From Harmonia axyridis (lineage: Eukaryota > Arthropoda > Insecta > Coleoptera > Coccinellidae): DNA of 64,000 nucleotides. The stretch covers positions 39,925,506 through 39,989,505 of the forward strand of contig NC_059505.1 in NCBI RefSeq assembly GCF_914767665.1. The letters are read 5' to 3'. Both the position numbers and the translations under genes were made by a program. Positions 8,323 through 23,300 of the stretch are shown one piece after another (the first letter of the stretch is position 1; the number at the start of each line of letters is the position of its first letter). A model generated the notes under the pieces. It was not told the origin of the DNA. It ran no database searches and saw only the letters and a program-made list of their open reading frames with translations.

Positions 8323-11300
8323 CTGTAAGGAAAACAGAGCGTTGTTCAAAAGAACTACTAGTCAATTGTGCAGATCCAAAGGTAAATCTTTTTAAATCGA
8401 ATAGTTGAAAGTCCTTACCTGTGTTAAGGGACTAGTATTAACGGTAAGTATTCCTTCGAATCCTTTGTTTTTGGCAAGTTTGTATACTTCTTCTTCCATG
8501 AACTGGATGACCAATATGTTTTCCCTCGATGTTAAGGAACTATGGGTACCCATCATGTGACAGTGTAGAGTTTTGTTTTTTTCTTTGGGCAGCTTGGATT
8601 GCCTACAATAAGATAATAGAGATCTTAGGAAGAGGAGTGCCTCATGGTTCTGTGTTAGGACCTTCACAATTGCATTCTATGTTATTTAGGTTTGACGTTT
8701 ATTTATGTATTTTCTATGGTGGTAAAAACTAGATAAAAATACCTGAAGGGTCCTTCTACGAAATCCAAAAACTCGAAGATCTTGAGCAGTCCTGAACTGA
8801 TGTCCACTTCAGGTTCGTCCACTAGATCAAAGTTGATGCAGGCGCCAACAACTTTCTGATACTCGTTTTTCACGATGAAGCTGAGTCCTTTCTCCACCAA
8901 CGGGTCCCACATGTCGTCCAAGTACACTCTGTAATCGTTTTCTGAAATTTCCGATAGGATCCACTGTTCCAAATCCGCCTTTCTGTAGAAACTTTCCGTT
9001 ATCATCCTGAAAAATGAAAGCATAAAGAAGAAGAATTGGGAGGTCGAAATCACGTGACTTTTTAATGGTGTCGGTTGGCACATCCATAGAGATATATGGT
9101 GGATTTATGCACCGTACCTAAGAACTAAAGACTAAGAACTATGAACTAAGAACTAAACCTAAGAATTCAGTGGCGTTTATCTTGTTTTTATCTTGTTAGT
9201 TCTTAGTTGAGGCATGCGCACGTGCTCGAACTACTTTCTATTTGTTCTATACTTTGATGTTTGACATTGATATTTATTGTGAAGAAATTGAATTTAATTT
9301 TTTCAAATACACCTAATACTTTTCATCGATAAACACGAATAAAGAACATAAAATGATAGAAACTGGTACTCGTTAATATTGAAATTCTATGCGGCGCACG
9401 TGAACTTCTATATTTTACCTGAGCCCTTAGTTCTTAGTTAATGGTGGATTTATGCACCAGTCCTAAGAACTAAGACTGAACCTAAGAACTAAGAATTGAA
9501 CGCTAACAAATCAATGAGGGTGTTTCTGCACGTTTCCTAAAAACTAACACTAGCAGGCCAAATGTTAACTAAGAACTAAGGGCTCAGGTAAAATATAGAA
9601 GTTCACGTGCGCCGCATAGAATTTCAATATTAACGAGTACCAGTTTCTATCATTTTATGTTCTTTATTCGTGTTTATCGATGAAAAGTATTAGGTGTATT
9701 TGAAAAAATTAAATTCAATTTCTTCACAATAAATATCAATGTCAAACTGTAGTAAAGCGGATATTTGAAAATTATCGAAATTATTAGAAATTATTATGCA
9801 GAGAGAATATACGTTAAATTCAAAAGAGTGATCGTGACTTGTTTAGACTGATCTTATCTTAGCATAAGGATGTTTTATTTTCCAATCAATGCTTTTCTTA
9901 GTAACCGTCTCACGGCGTTGGTGAAATCGATATATTTTTTACGGATAAGAAAAATAATTTAGATATGAGGAAATCTTGACTTATCTGAGTTCGATACATG
10001 CGAAAAACCGTCAGGGTCATTCTCAGATGACGCAGCAAAAAGGTCTTAGGCGGAGTTGAAGTATGTTTCTTGCTGAGATCGACAGAAAAATGTAGTTTGA
10101 AGTAGAGGTAAGGAGTCTTATTGAAAAAAGATAAAAAATGTTCTAACCAATGATCTAATTGACATGGTATCTGGAGGAGTAGTTAGGGCGGTCTTAGAGA
10201 AGTATGATGTTAGGATTTTTTTGTGGAGGTCGAAAGAGTTAGTTAGTATCGCTTAGGGTCTCTTATTAAGAACGGTTAAATTAGGTCAGAAGTAGAAAAC
10301 TAGGAATTTTTTTTTTGGGATAAAGTTAGAATTTGTTTTTTTAGAATCTCTTTGGAATAAATTAGATAGATCGGAGTTCGCGGATCGGGAGTGAAGTGTT
10401 ATATAAGGAATTACACGTTTTCGAGTGAACAGTTTGAAAAAAAATTCAAACTAGGTTTAGGCAGGGCCTAAAATACTTACCTAGCATCGTGGGATAAGGG
10501 CAAGTCTTTTGGTTATTTACTTTTGGTTTATTTGTTGATGTTTGAATGTTTTTTTTTTTAATGAAAATAAGTTTATTTAAGTAGTCCCGATTCTCCCAAA
10601 TTCAAAGTTGGTATATTGTTTCGTTTGTTGAATAACAGATTATTTGAGATAATTTTTTTGTTTTTTATAAGATTTTGGCCGTTGAGTCAACATTTCAAGG
10701 GATATTGTAGCTTTGGTTATTTTTTATTTTTCTTCATTATATTTAAAATTTAAATCGATTTTCATTGACCCAATAATCCTGTCCCTAGAGAGGGAAATTC
10801 AACTAATAAGACCTGTCCATTAAAGCGACGGGCCGGACTCACATAACATCTTAGTGAATTTACATAATTTATTAATTCTCCGAGACCTCTGGAAAACCGC
10901 TCTTCCAGGGGTTAAAAGAACATCTCAACCGGAGATAAGTGAACGATTGGTCAACTTTCTCTGACCAACCCGTTCATGACAAAACATCAAAGTATAGAAC
11001 AAATAGAAAGTAGTTCGAGCACGTGCGCATGCCTTAACTAAGAACTAACAAGAGAGTGCATAAACGCCACTGAATTCTTAGGTTTAGTTCTTAGTTCATA
11101 GTTCTTAGTCCTTAATGCATAATGCATAAATCCATCATAACAGTTGGCCTGCTAGTGTTAGTTCTTAGTTCTTGGGAAACTTGACGAACGCCCTCATTGA
11201 TTTGTTAGCGTTCAATTATTAGTCATTAGGTTTAGACTTAGTTCTTAGGACTGGTGCATAAATCCACCAATAGTATAGCATGGCGACTTCAACATAAGAC

Positions 11301-14300
11301 GTATAGAATCCCTGGTGTGTGTACTGATTCGATTTTGTTTCAGATTTTTTGAGATATCCACATGTTGCTTTGGTATTCTGCTTCACCAGAGTTCTGTAAG
11401 GTGGCGCTCTCCACAAATTTCGAATTCCTACTATCTGCCTGGCGCCGTTTAAAAATGAAATACTGATTTTAGACTTTACAAACTTTCACAATAAATTACA
11501 ATTCAGTTCCTATCGAATTTTTAATAAATTGAATGGAATATAATGACAGAGTATAGAAGATTGTTAAGAGCATAGAATATAAAATATCATTGTTCTATAC
11601 TCGAAGGTCACGAGAGCAGTGAATCGAGAGAAATGTCAAATTAATTAATGTTAATGTACGCGCCATCTGAAACAGACGCGATCCCTCGAAATCAAGTAGG
11701 TATAAGTCCGGAAAATCTCCCATTTTATCTGAAAGTTTTACAGGAATAAGTAGACACCAGGTTTTCTAAGCATCTTAACTTTAAACCGGGTTTATATACC
11801 CAGTAGTGCCTAACAAAATAGTGATGCGCAGCCTACGAAATTCATCGTGTTCTAACTCCTATTGAGATTATAAGAGTTGAAGCCTCGAAGAAAACCTCCC
11901 TTTAGATATTTCTCTGGACCATCCCTGTATAAAAATATTACTTACGAAGTGACTATCTCCTTGTCGGCGAGACGGCAGGCCTGTGCTGTGAACTGAGGGG
12001 GGCGTATATCGACCACGGTGCCAGCTGTCATCCTCTCCAAGATCTCCCCGAGGTCCAGAGCTGCTATGAAATCGCTAATACCTGAAATGAAATCTCTTGA
12101 ACACTTCTTTTTATTTTTAAGCCCAACACGTGACACGTGACGAAAGATCCGAGAAAACGAACAAGATAACAAGTCTCTCTATAGAGGCGGTCCCAAATTG
12201 TAGGTACAAACAAGGAGGGGGGATAACTTGGATGATATCATAAAAAATATATTTGTTTTATTCAAAAACTTTTCGATACCTTCCAGATTTATCATATTTT
12301 TTGCTAGGTTTTCGAGAAAGAACTTTTGCCTGGCTTTTTTCTCCTCAAAAACGGTAGCAGAAACGAAAAAGATAGTCGCCATCTATCCGTAAGTCTCGGT
12401 ACTTTTCACACCACCAACAAGTTACTTACCGATTCTGTAGCCCTGCTCGTTCAGCTTGGTGATAGTGTAGATCGAATTCAGGGAGTTTCCACCCAAATTA
12501 TAGAAATTTGCGTCCGATTTGATGACAGCCCTGGCAGCCCTATTCAACACGGAAGCCACTGTTTCGAAGAGCACCTTGGCAGCCTCCATCTGATTGGAGG
12601 GAACGCCCGTGTAGTCTATGTCCACTTGATACTGGTAGTCGTCTGAAAATTTCAATATTCTAATCCACTACCACTAGAGAGATGTAAAAGCTGGTACTAC
12701 CAAGGTACCAGTTTTTTGCGTGCTAGTTCTTTGATACTCAACTCAACAATAATTTCATTGATGCGATTAGTTAAGGCACAACCTATCAGAACTGTGACTA
12801 TTTCGGATCTTTTGTATTTATACTCTGCTTAATATCAGTCCTAAGGAAATCTTATATAGTGTTGGGAAATCTGACATATTTGAGAGCTTCAGCTATCACA
12901 CGCAAGGATTAAGATGTGACTAGTCTAGGTGTGGTTCTACAAGACAATTTGGATGTCTTCAGCTGTTTTTTCTCTTCTGTTTCTCCTCTTCTCTTCTTCT
13001 GGAAATTCAGGAAATTTTATCTGCCGACAGGCTCATTTGAAACAAATGATATTACGGCAGACAGTACCCTACCAGCAGTCCCACAATAACTTGAAGCTCT
13101 GCTTGTAGTAGCTGCAGAAGCTTCTTGGTGTAAGATGGCAAAAATTGCAGAAATCTTTGTGTCTGGGTGTGCTCTTCCAGAGGGTCTCTTTGCTTTTCAG
13201 TTTACACTGCCAGTTCGCTGACCTGTTGATTTTTTTCCAAGTCCACAGAAATGTTTTGGTCCGGCAGGTATTACCGTTGATGTTTTTTCCTCAAGTTTAA
13301 CGGCTTTTCATTGTCTTAGATGCCCCAGTGTCCTGATAACCAAGAGTAAGTTACATTGTTGCCTCTAGCCAAGTATGTTTTGGTATTACGGGAATCCCAG
13401 GACAGTAGGGAACTCTGTCTTTATAATTCCAAGGTTCTCAGAGTATCCCTTTGAGTTCTTTTTGAGACACTCTTGAGCACATATTCAGACAGCTAGAGTT
13501 TCAGCAAAACAGAGGGTTCATAACTCAGGGGCATGGATAGCCTCAATTTGGTATATTGGTCATGACAGTGGTAATGATTCTAAGAAGCATAATGATTATA
13601 TGAACAAAAAAAAAAAGAATGATAGAAAAATCGTACTCAAAGAAAAAATACAATAGAGGTTTTCGATATTCAAATCATAAATTAGAAGAACTAAATTTGT
13701 CATAAGTGTCATTAATGAGAAGTACTATCATCACAAAAAAATTTACCTAGTTTCACTTAAGACCTTCAAGCTTATTCACAGAAATTACTGTGTAGAATTT
13801 TTCAAATTTTGTCGAAAAGCAGTACCTTAAATGTATTTAGAGCTATCTTACCGTTATTGTTCGTGTTCTCGTACATCTTGAGCAGACCCTGCCTGTCGAT
13901 CTTTCCATTGACCAGGAGCGGTATAGTCTCTACCAGTATCACCTGCGGTATCATGTAGGCCGTCAGCTTCTTCCTCAGGTATGCCTCGATCCAACTCTCG
14001 CTCACCAGTTGCTTTGTAGTAACGAAGGCCAAAAGAGCCTGGCTCATCTCTCCAGGCTTGTAGCAGAGGACCACTGCCTTGTCCACTTCTTCAATGGAAG
14101 ACACCGCTTTTTCTACCTCCGTCAGATCCACACGGTGACCTCTTATCTTGACCTAGGAAGGGAAACAGGAATTGTTAGGGTCTTTAGTTTGAATAAAAAC
14201 AGAAACAACTCTTCCTAAGCAGGAGAAAAATCTTCAAATGTGAGAGGAGTGATTACGACCATTAATATTCTCAATTCTTAAACCATAGTGCCTTAATATG

Positions 14301-17300
14301 GATTGATTTAAATTTATCTAGATTGATCTTCAAATCATATAAGGGACAACTAACAGTCAGGTATCGATTAGTCTTCAGTGGTTCATTTGAGGTCTCTCAA
14401 TTTGATTCAGTTCATCCATAGTAACAACGATTCCACTTTTTTCTAAAGGGGTTCTTCAAGGGATCACTTGTGGTCCCCGATTAAACCGTAGATCATCAAA
14501 TTCACCTACCTGAGAGTCCGTCCTACCCTCGTACATCAGAGTACCTTTCTCCAATCGTGCAAAATCTCCAGTTCTGTACAATTTACCGTAGGTGGGATCG
14601 ATAGCCAAGGGGTTTTCGATGAATTTGTCAGGATCTCTGCCGTTTATGTATCCGGAGGCCAGGTTGAGGCCTGAAACGTACAGTTCACCGATCTCTCCCG
14701 CTTTTACTGGTCGAAACTCAGAGTCCAAGAGATAGACGATGGTGTTGTCGACAGGATTACCTGAAAAAAAATTGTGAAATTTGGTTCTTGGTATTTGGTG
14801 CGATGTATGCTTGACCTTTCGCTTGGAGGCTGGAGGATGGCGCCCCAAATTGATTGTTGTTGTGAAGAGTCATATTTATCAGTAATTTGGCAATTTTTGA
14901 GGTGAGAAATCAATAGGCCTAACAGGATTAGGGAATCCAAACCCGCAAATGCTAGATTAGCAGTTTCATTGTGTAGTGTCACGTCAATAAAAAAATTATG
15001 AAATAGGAAGAATCCTTGCAAAAAACACTTTTATTTTTTTGAACTTATTGTATAGAAGAACCGAAAATATCAACTTTTTTGAAATAGAAACATAAATTAA
15101 ATCACTATTAATCATAATAAAATAGAAAATAATAAAAAAATAAAATTTCTTAATATTGAGAAATCCCTAGGCTTTGTTCGATTTCATAATTTTCCATCCA
15201 AGATCTAAGATACATGAGGCATCTTATAGATTTGTTGCCTAACCTATTGCGGGTTTTTGTAACTGTAAGAGCAGCTCTGGAAAATTGTCTTTCAACAGGA
15301 GGTATAGATGCTCGCGTTGATAAAAAATCCTTGGAAATTTTGCCCAAGTTTGAAAAGATAGTTATGAAACCACCAAAATCTACCAATAGATTTAATAGAG
15401 ATGTGAGAAAAGTACTAATAAAGTCACTGGCGAATGCTTCAGTTTCTCGTCACTCGAGGATTCCACTTATTTAATTTAAGCGATCACGAGATTGCAGAAA
15501 TATATGCCGTGCGACATGTGCATACCAAGCTCAAGTAATATCAAGTAGCTTGATATCAAGTCAAGCAATAAACATTTAAAATCAAGTCATGTTGATTTTC
15601 AAGTCAAGTATTTGGTTAAAACGTCAAGCTACTTGGCTTGATGAATCCCTACTTGTACCCTTAACTTTCACTGCTTACCTATAGGAACCTTCTCGAAAGA
15701 TTTCATCTGATCCAATCCCTTGATGACGTAATAGGTGACGTCACCCATGATTTCGGTACTGCCATAGAAGTTGCATAGGCGATGTTCGTTCTCCGGGAAA
15801 TACTTGTAGAAGTCCAAGGCTGCACCCTTGACCAAGGTCTCACCAGAGCAAACCCAGGTCTTCAGATTGGACAGGATTCCATCTTGTTTCTGAACGAAAA
15901 AACTGTTATGAACAAAGTGCAAACAAGTAGGTAAACTAATGTTCAATTCATCATCATGAATAATCCTTATCAATGCAAAATCTGTGCAATGCTGTAGTTG
16001 TGCAATGTTTTATTATTTATGACCAGGTTGAGACTCGTTAAGGCAATACGTCATTTTTTTAAAACAAGTTTTTGCCGTTATACCGATAACAACTCGAACC
16101 TTGAAGGACTTTTCTGCACAGAAAGTTATTTCAGTTATTTGTTGTTCTCAACTGAATAGAGGGGGTGGCCTTGGATATAAGCCAGTTTGATACTGGTTCT
16201 TCGACATACTGACCTTTATTTCAACGAACATCAGGATGGATCTCAACAGGGATGGCACTAGAACCAATCTTTCTACCTGCAAAAAGAAAAATGTACATGA
16301 TTGACCAACAATTCTAACGAGAGCCACGTAGACAAGTTTGTGGAAGTTTTTGTTGTGTCTGGCAATGACGTAACTGTCTTGAGGTTGCAGTGGATTGAGA
16401 TGAACATAAATAACAGACGCGTAGTGGATTCATTGAGAAATCGTTAAAACCAAAGATGTATGATGTTAATTTCGTAACACAACAAACAGTGTCTTCTGAA
16501 ATGTCAGTTTAAAAGTGAAAACTTGTGGAAAACACGATCTAAGAAGCTCTATACATGGACGATAATATAAAACGCGTTATGAGAACGATTATAAACAAAA
16601 CAGAATTTCAATGTGTTGGTTGGTACTTGGTAGTTATGCATGTTATGGAGAGGTGAGTTGAACGAATGATAATATGTTAAGGATATACAGGATGTTCCTA
16701 AATTGAAGGTACAAGCGAAAATGACAGATTCCCCAATCATTTTGGGGAAAACATTTTTCTCTATTTCATTATCGTAATGAGTTCATTACAGTTTTGAAAA
16801 CATTGCTGTAATGAACTCATTACAGCTTCGTTTTCAGTTATATTTTTCGTTTTGTGGTTGTCTATACTGACTTCCAGTCCTAACAAATTTCAACAAACGT
16901 CAAGAATTGTCAATATAATATAATTTTGATATAGTGAAATGATTTTCAACATTATTCGCAATTTCTCTTAATTCTGGTGGTGTTAAATCGATTTCGTGAT
17001 TCGTCAGACATAATTCACGAATTTAATGTGTAATTGTAAATTATTTCAAAATTCGAAACGATTCTCATTCATATTCCGTAATCTGTCAATTTTCGTAACA
17101 GTCACACCAACTGCCAAGATACAATACAAAAGTCACTAGGATATGTAAACTGAATTGTTCATTGAATTTCGACAATATTTCACAAAATTTGACTGAAATA
17201 CGCTCTATTAGTGTGATGTCATAAACCGCCATTTTTGGTTCTCCTGTCAGTGTTCGGAATCCAAACAAATAAATTGTCATTCAAATTAGTACGGTGTCGT

Positions 17301-20300
17301 TGAAGGAATTGGCTTATTTTCATAAATGAGAGTATTTGAGGAACAATTTCAGTATTAATTGATAGACAGAAGGAACGAGGTTAATACCAGTAAGTTTGAA
17401 TCCTGTACCATTCCCCAGATTTTGTAAAAAGCCGTGTTTATTAGTTGAACTTCAAGTTCGAACTTACTGGCATTAATCTCGTTCCTTCTGTCTATCAATT
17501 AATAGTAAAATCGTTCTTTAAATAATCTTATTTATCAAAATAAGCCAATTTCTTCAACGACAACGTACTAATGTGAATGACAATTTGTTTGTTTGGATTC
17601 CGAACACTGACAGGAGAACTAAAATGGCGGTGTGTGACGATTTTCGCAATCATGTTGGAATAGGAGCCCATTCTGCAACTCGTTTCAGAATATACTATTT
17701 AAACATGGGCCCGCAAACGTTTTGTTTTCTAGATACTGTGTGTTAAAATCAGATTTTTCTCAAATCTTTTCTCATATCACCTTCCCCCTCAAAAAAAAAA
17801 TTACAGTGTGATATTTTTTCTGGAACAGTGCCCGCTTCTTTCCTCCAAAACCTTTTTTTGGTGCACCATTGGTAATTAAGAAAAATGTGAAAAGAAAATT
17901 TAGTCCAGCACTACACTTTTCGTTTTCTGGTAGTTTTGTGATATCTGATACCGATTTCGAGAAAAAAAATTCAAACAATTCTCTAGTAATCCTCAGGAAA
18001 ATTCAAATTATCATAAAAATCCAGTTAGTAAGCTGTGATGAATAAATTAATTATAAGTTTTGGTTCTTATTTACCCAATATATGGGTAAGATTAATAGAG
18101 AAAACAAAGCGTTTGCGTTTCCATGTTTACGGAATTTTTTTCAAATTATCCAAGAAATCTCACATTTTTCTTTGTATCTCCAATTTACGAACACCCTGTA
18201 TGTGTGTAATTGATTCGAGTCAAATTTTCGATACTGACTTTTTCTGATATAAAGACAAAAGATTAATTAGAATCAGAAAATTAATTAATTAGGTTTTTCC
18301 TCGATTAAAATGTATGAGAAAATAGCAGCTATATGAAATTTCGAAAATCGTCATAGTTTTCGAGTATTTCATCCTGAAGAACTTGAAGAAGACTATTATT
18401 ATTCAAAAAATTATTCACCAGTTGACTACTCAGACTCAAAATATGAATATAAATTGCTCAAATCAACAACAAAACTATCAATAATGAAAATATTCAAATA
18501 ATTCAAAATCTAAACATTCACATCAAATATTTCTGCAGCATTCACAATAATTATAAGTATATAAGAATATTCTTACCTTGTACTTCTCCAAGGCTTCAAT
18601 GAGTCTTTCTGGATCTTTGGTGACCTCTTTGGGTATGACCAGCAAAGATAGACCTCTCATTAGGGGACCCCAGATTTCGGAAATACTGTCGACGAAAGTT
18701 AAGGCTGTCTTGAAAACGCAGACCTTTTCAGTTTCACTGAAAGGGAATGCCTTGAACTGCCAATTTAGACGATTTAGTATCACCTTGTGAGGCAATTTCA
18801 CCCCTTAAAAACATAAAATTCATATATAAAAAACAGAAAACAAATACGAAGATAAAAAGTCAAGTGACTAACAAATAAAGATAACAACGCAATAAAGAAA
18901 TTAATTATTACCTTTGGGTACTCCTGTACTTCCCGATGTGTACAGAGCTATAGCCAAGTCTCCACTTTGATGCTTCAGACGTTCGTTTTTCTTTATTCCC
19001 ATCTCAGATTCTTTGCTAGATTTTGACCAAAGCTCGTCTATCGATAGTTTGAAGGCATCGACGTAGAAATCAGAATCTGGTGACAAGTTCGATTTACAAT
19101 ATCTGATTCAATGAAAAATTCTAGCTCTGTATATTGACAAAAAAACCTCAACAGTATGTGACGAATAATTTTTGAGATGAGAAACTTAATGAAACATTTC
19201 TTTTAATCTTCAAGAGTAAAGGGTGTTTTTTTTAGAGCTATAGAACTTTAAATTGCAATAAAACAACGATGGATTATTCGATTGACATGAATTTTATTTA
19301 TCCGCAAGATAATCTTGTGGCATTACATATTAAATATGATTTCTGGCATATGACCGCCACGGCTGGCTCGGATGTAGTCCAATCTGGACGTCCAATTTTC
19401 GATTAATTTTTCCAACATTTGTGGCCGTATATCGGCAATAACACGGCGAATGTTGTCTTCCAAATGGTCAAGGGTTTGTAGCTTATCCGCATAGACCAAT
19501 GCCTTTACATAGCCCCACAGAAAGTAGTCTAGCGGTGTTAAATCACAAGATCTTTGAGGCCAATTCACAGGTCCAAAACGTGAAATTAGGCGGTCACCAA
19601 ACGTGTCTTTCAATAAATCGATTGTGGCACGAGCTGTGTGACATGTTGCGCCGTCTTGTTGGAACCAAAGCTCCTGGACATCATGGTTGTTCAGTTCAGG
19701 AATGAAAAAGTTAGTAATCATGGCTCTTTACCGATCACCATTGACTGTAATATTCTGGCCATCATCGTTTTTGAAGAAGTACGGACCAATGGTTCCACCA
19801 GCCCATAAAGCGCACCAAACAGTCAATTTTTCTGGATGTAACGGTGTTTCGACATACACTTGAGGATTAGCTTCACTCCAAATGCGGCAGTTTTGTTTGT
19901 TGACATAGCCATTCAACCAGAAGTGCGCTTCATCGCTGAACAAAATAAAATGGACGTAGTGCGCGATACGTATTCCGCACAGGACCATTATTTTCGAAAT
20001 AAAATTGCACTATTTGCAAGCGTTGTTAAAGAGTGAGTCTATTCATGATGAATTGCCAAACCAAACTGAGAATAAATCACTTGACAGCTGTTAAAACTTA
20101 AAGTTATATACCTCGAAAAAAACACCCGTTACAAAGTTCCTTACCAATATCTCTTTAAGTCTTCGTGTTGTTTTTTACAACTAACTATTAACGTTCAATT
20201 CGATTTTGATAGATTTGGTCTTTAGACTCCAAACTTACCGTAAACATTTCGAAATAATGGGTATTTCTTTCGTGTGCGAAATCATATGATACTCAAATAT

Positions 20301-23300
20301 TGTGATGTACCTAATTATAGGGATTCAGCATTTGAAAAATATATAAAAAAAACAATATCAGTTCAAATCAATAAAAGCCAAATCTGAGAAAAGTTCCAAT
20401 CAGAAATTCAATGCATAGTCAACTGATGGGAAATGTCAAGTGAAACGCAGAATGCACCTGTATTTCTGAATTTCGTTACCATAGAAATAATAAATTGTGC
20501 ATTGAAATCGAGTCATTGTCTTCAGAAACCTGTGTGAATTCCAACAACCTTGGTCAAGTTGGGTAAACGGAATACGTAACGATGTATACAATGGAATTGA
20601 TATAATTAATCTAAATCATAATTGGTACAACAGATATTTAACGAAATGTAACGAGGATAGCAGTATCGAGGTGCAAGCTTTGAAATATTCATGAACCTTT
20701 TGATTTTGATCGATGGTGTCATTTCAACCGTCTGATTATTATTTTATCAGATTGAATGGCATAATTACTGATGCAATAAGGTTTCGTCATTTCCATAATG
20801 TTGTGTCTTCTTCATTGGAAAGTATAATTGAATAGTTCTTATAATCATTATTTTCATTAACAAATAGTTGGAGCTCTGGAAATATAAACTTGTTGAGAGA
20901 ATATAATGAATTAATATAATGCAAGGGAGTTTTGCTTTGCTAATTTGTAATATTTCTTGCATTTTTTTTTCGAGAAATGTGTATTCTTCTATGGGTGAAA
21001 ATGAAATGGAAAAATTCAATCACTACTCTTCTAGAACTTTTCTCGGAAACTATTGAAGTTATTTGAATGAAATTAAATAATAATACACTGCTGATTTCCA
21101 CAAAAGTGTATTATTATTTATTTAAAATGAATTTCCATCAAGTGAAGACCGAATCAATCAAATAAATGAATGAAATTAAATAGAAGTGTTGTTACTATTA
21201 TAACGAACACATCAACAATCTTATATTTAACATAATCATCTCAATACAATTGCGATTTTTTCTCATTTAAAGTTCTTCCTTGACAACTTTTCATTTAATA
21301 TGTTTAAGAAATCTCCCTCTTTTTATTCGGAAAACACAGAAAGAAACTAAAATTCGATGTTTTCATAACTAAATTTGACATTTCAAGAATTGTAATGAAT
21401 TATTAGTGTGTATTAGTATTGAGAATTGTATTGGTTTATGGATTGCACAACAATCCCTACGAAAAATTAATTATAATTCATGAAATGTGAAATTTAGTTA
21501 TCCAAACATGAATTTTAGTTTATATCTGTATTTTCCGGAAGTCACAGACTACTCCACACAGTGAGGAATTGGGGTTTTTCCTCATTTAAGATTCTTCCTC
21601 GATAACTCTCAAAGTAGGTATTCATTTTAGATATAGGGTTTGATTAAGAAACTATTTTTGTACGTATAATCGACTGAAATAATAGAAAATATAGGTTCTA
21701 ATTAGAAAATCTTGAGTTATAATGAATTTCGGTTATCCAAGTTCATAATCTTCTGATGAACAACCTATACATATTTTAGACCAAATCGCAAAGAGTCTTT
21801 TGATACTACGTATTTGAAGTATCAAAAATGAAAGAGTTTTTTTCGAAAAAAATGTTTTTGTCAGAAATATTCAAAAAAATTAACTATGAATCTTTGAGTT
21901 TTTACCCAAGGTAAGGATTATTGCTGAAATTGTCATCAAAAAAGCTATCCAATGATGCTATAATATACAGGGTGTGCCAATTGAAATAAGTATATAGTAG
22001 TCTGTTTCCGATATAACCGAAAGTTGTAAAGATCTGAAATATTTTAGGGAGAAAGATCATCGTCTCAAACCTCAGCATGCAAATTTCCAGCACAAAATTA
22101 TGATTAGTTTTCCATGAACGTCTAATAGGCCATCACGGTGAATCACCCTGTATATTTACCATTGTGCGAAGATTGCAGTGATTTTATCTGGCTTCTGTTT
22201 ACCCTCATTTGTCTAAAAATGCAAACGCCACTTCGTTCTTCAAACGATATTCATTGAAAACGCAAAGAATACTGCCTATCGATTGCAGGCTTTCTCCATA
22301 CGCTACAAGAAGGGCTTCATCAATCAGAAAAGACCGTATTTTTTGTAACGCCCGGGCGTGAAATGAAACAAGTGATGGATGATGATATTATCGAAGGGCT
22401 GAATCTCGATACTGCTGGCTATATTGAAAATTTCGTCAACTACAGACTCTCAACGACTTCGTTCTTTAGAAAAATCATCGGATTTTAACTCTACACATTT
22501 CTGTGAACGTTTTGCTAATCTATCAGGACCAATGACATTAAACACCTGTCAGTTGTTCACAACAGTCCTACTGTTCATTAACCAGATGAATAACAGGCCA
22601 ATTGAAATGTCCCCGGTCTACCATAGTAAAACACATTTTTTTGGCAGAATTCGATTTTATTATTCAAATAGTTGCCTTCGAGGGCGATACAGCAATAAAA
22701 GCAGTCTTCCAACTTTTCGATACCATTTTTGTAATACGATTTGTCTTTCGCTTCAAAATAGGCTTCAGTTTCGGCGATTATTTCTTCATTGGCGCTAAAT
22801 TTCTTTCCAGCTAGCATTCTTTTGAGGTCTGAGAACAGGAAAAAGTCGCTGGGAGCCAGATCTGGCGAATACGGTGGATGCAGAAGCAATTCAAAGCCCA
22901 ATCCAATTAATTTTGCCATTGTTTTCATTGATTTGTGACACGGCGCATTGTCTTGATGAAACAACACTTTTCTTTTTCTTCAAATTCAACGATTTCATCC
23001 TTTAAACAATCCAATAACTCTATATAATAATTGTTGTTGATGGTCTGGCTCTGGTAATGGTAATGGTAATCAATGAATATTATACCTTACGCATCCCAGA
23101 ATACTGATGCCATAACCTTGCCAGCTGACTTTTGTATTTTTCCTCGCTTTGGATTCGGTTCATCGTGTGCAGTCCACTCAGCTGATTATCAATTGGACTC
23201 CGGAGTGAAATGATGGAGCCATGTTTCACCCATTGTCACATTTCGACGCAAAAATTCAGGTTTATTGCACTTAAACAGCTTTAAACTCTGCTCAGAATCA

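Larger units (their letters stand above)
7899..8400. repeat. Downstream copy of the duplicated Vps13B-ebony junction
   Basis: Begins CAATAACTACCC, matching the Vps13B tail at 6110, and continues through the spacer into the real ebony last exon and its intron. It carries the ebony polyadenylation signal. The Vps13B codons in it are non-functional because no upstream exon joins them. Confidence 0.8.
16688..18198. mobile_element. TA-flanked element (CAGGATGTTCCTAAATTG end), interrupted by nested insertions
   Basis: Left end CAGGATGTTCCTAAATTG follows TA; right end is the complement of CAGGGTGTTCGTAAATTG and precedes TA. The outer parts (16688-16765 and 17700-18198) match the uninterrupted copy at 24726-25401. 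The inside holds a short hairpin and a foldback MITE. It lies in an ebony intron. Confidence 0.6.

Noticed and set aside
14009..14218. Plus-strand ORFs opposite ebony exons (also 12326-12646 and 18578-18790)
   Set aside because: Antisense shadows of exons with clear NRPS motifs on the other strand.
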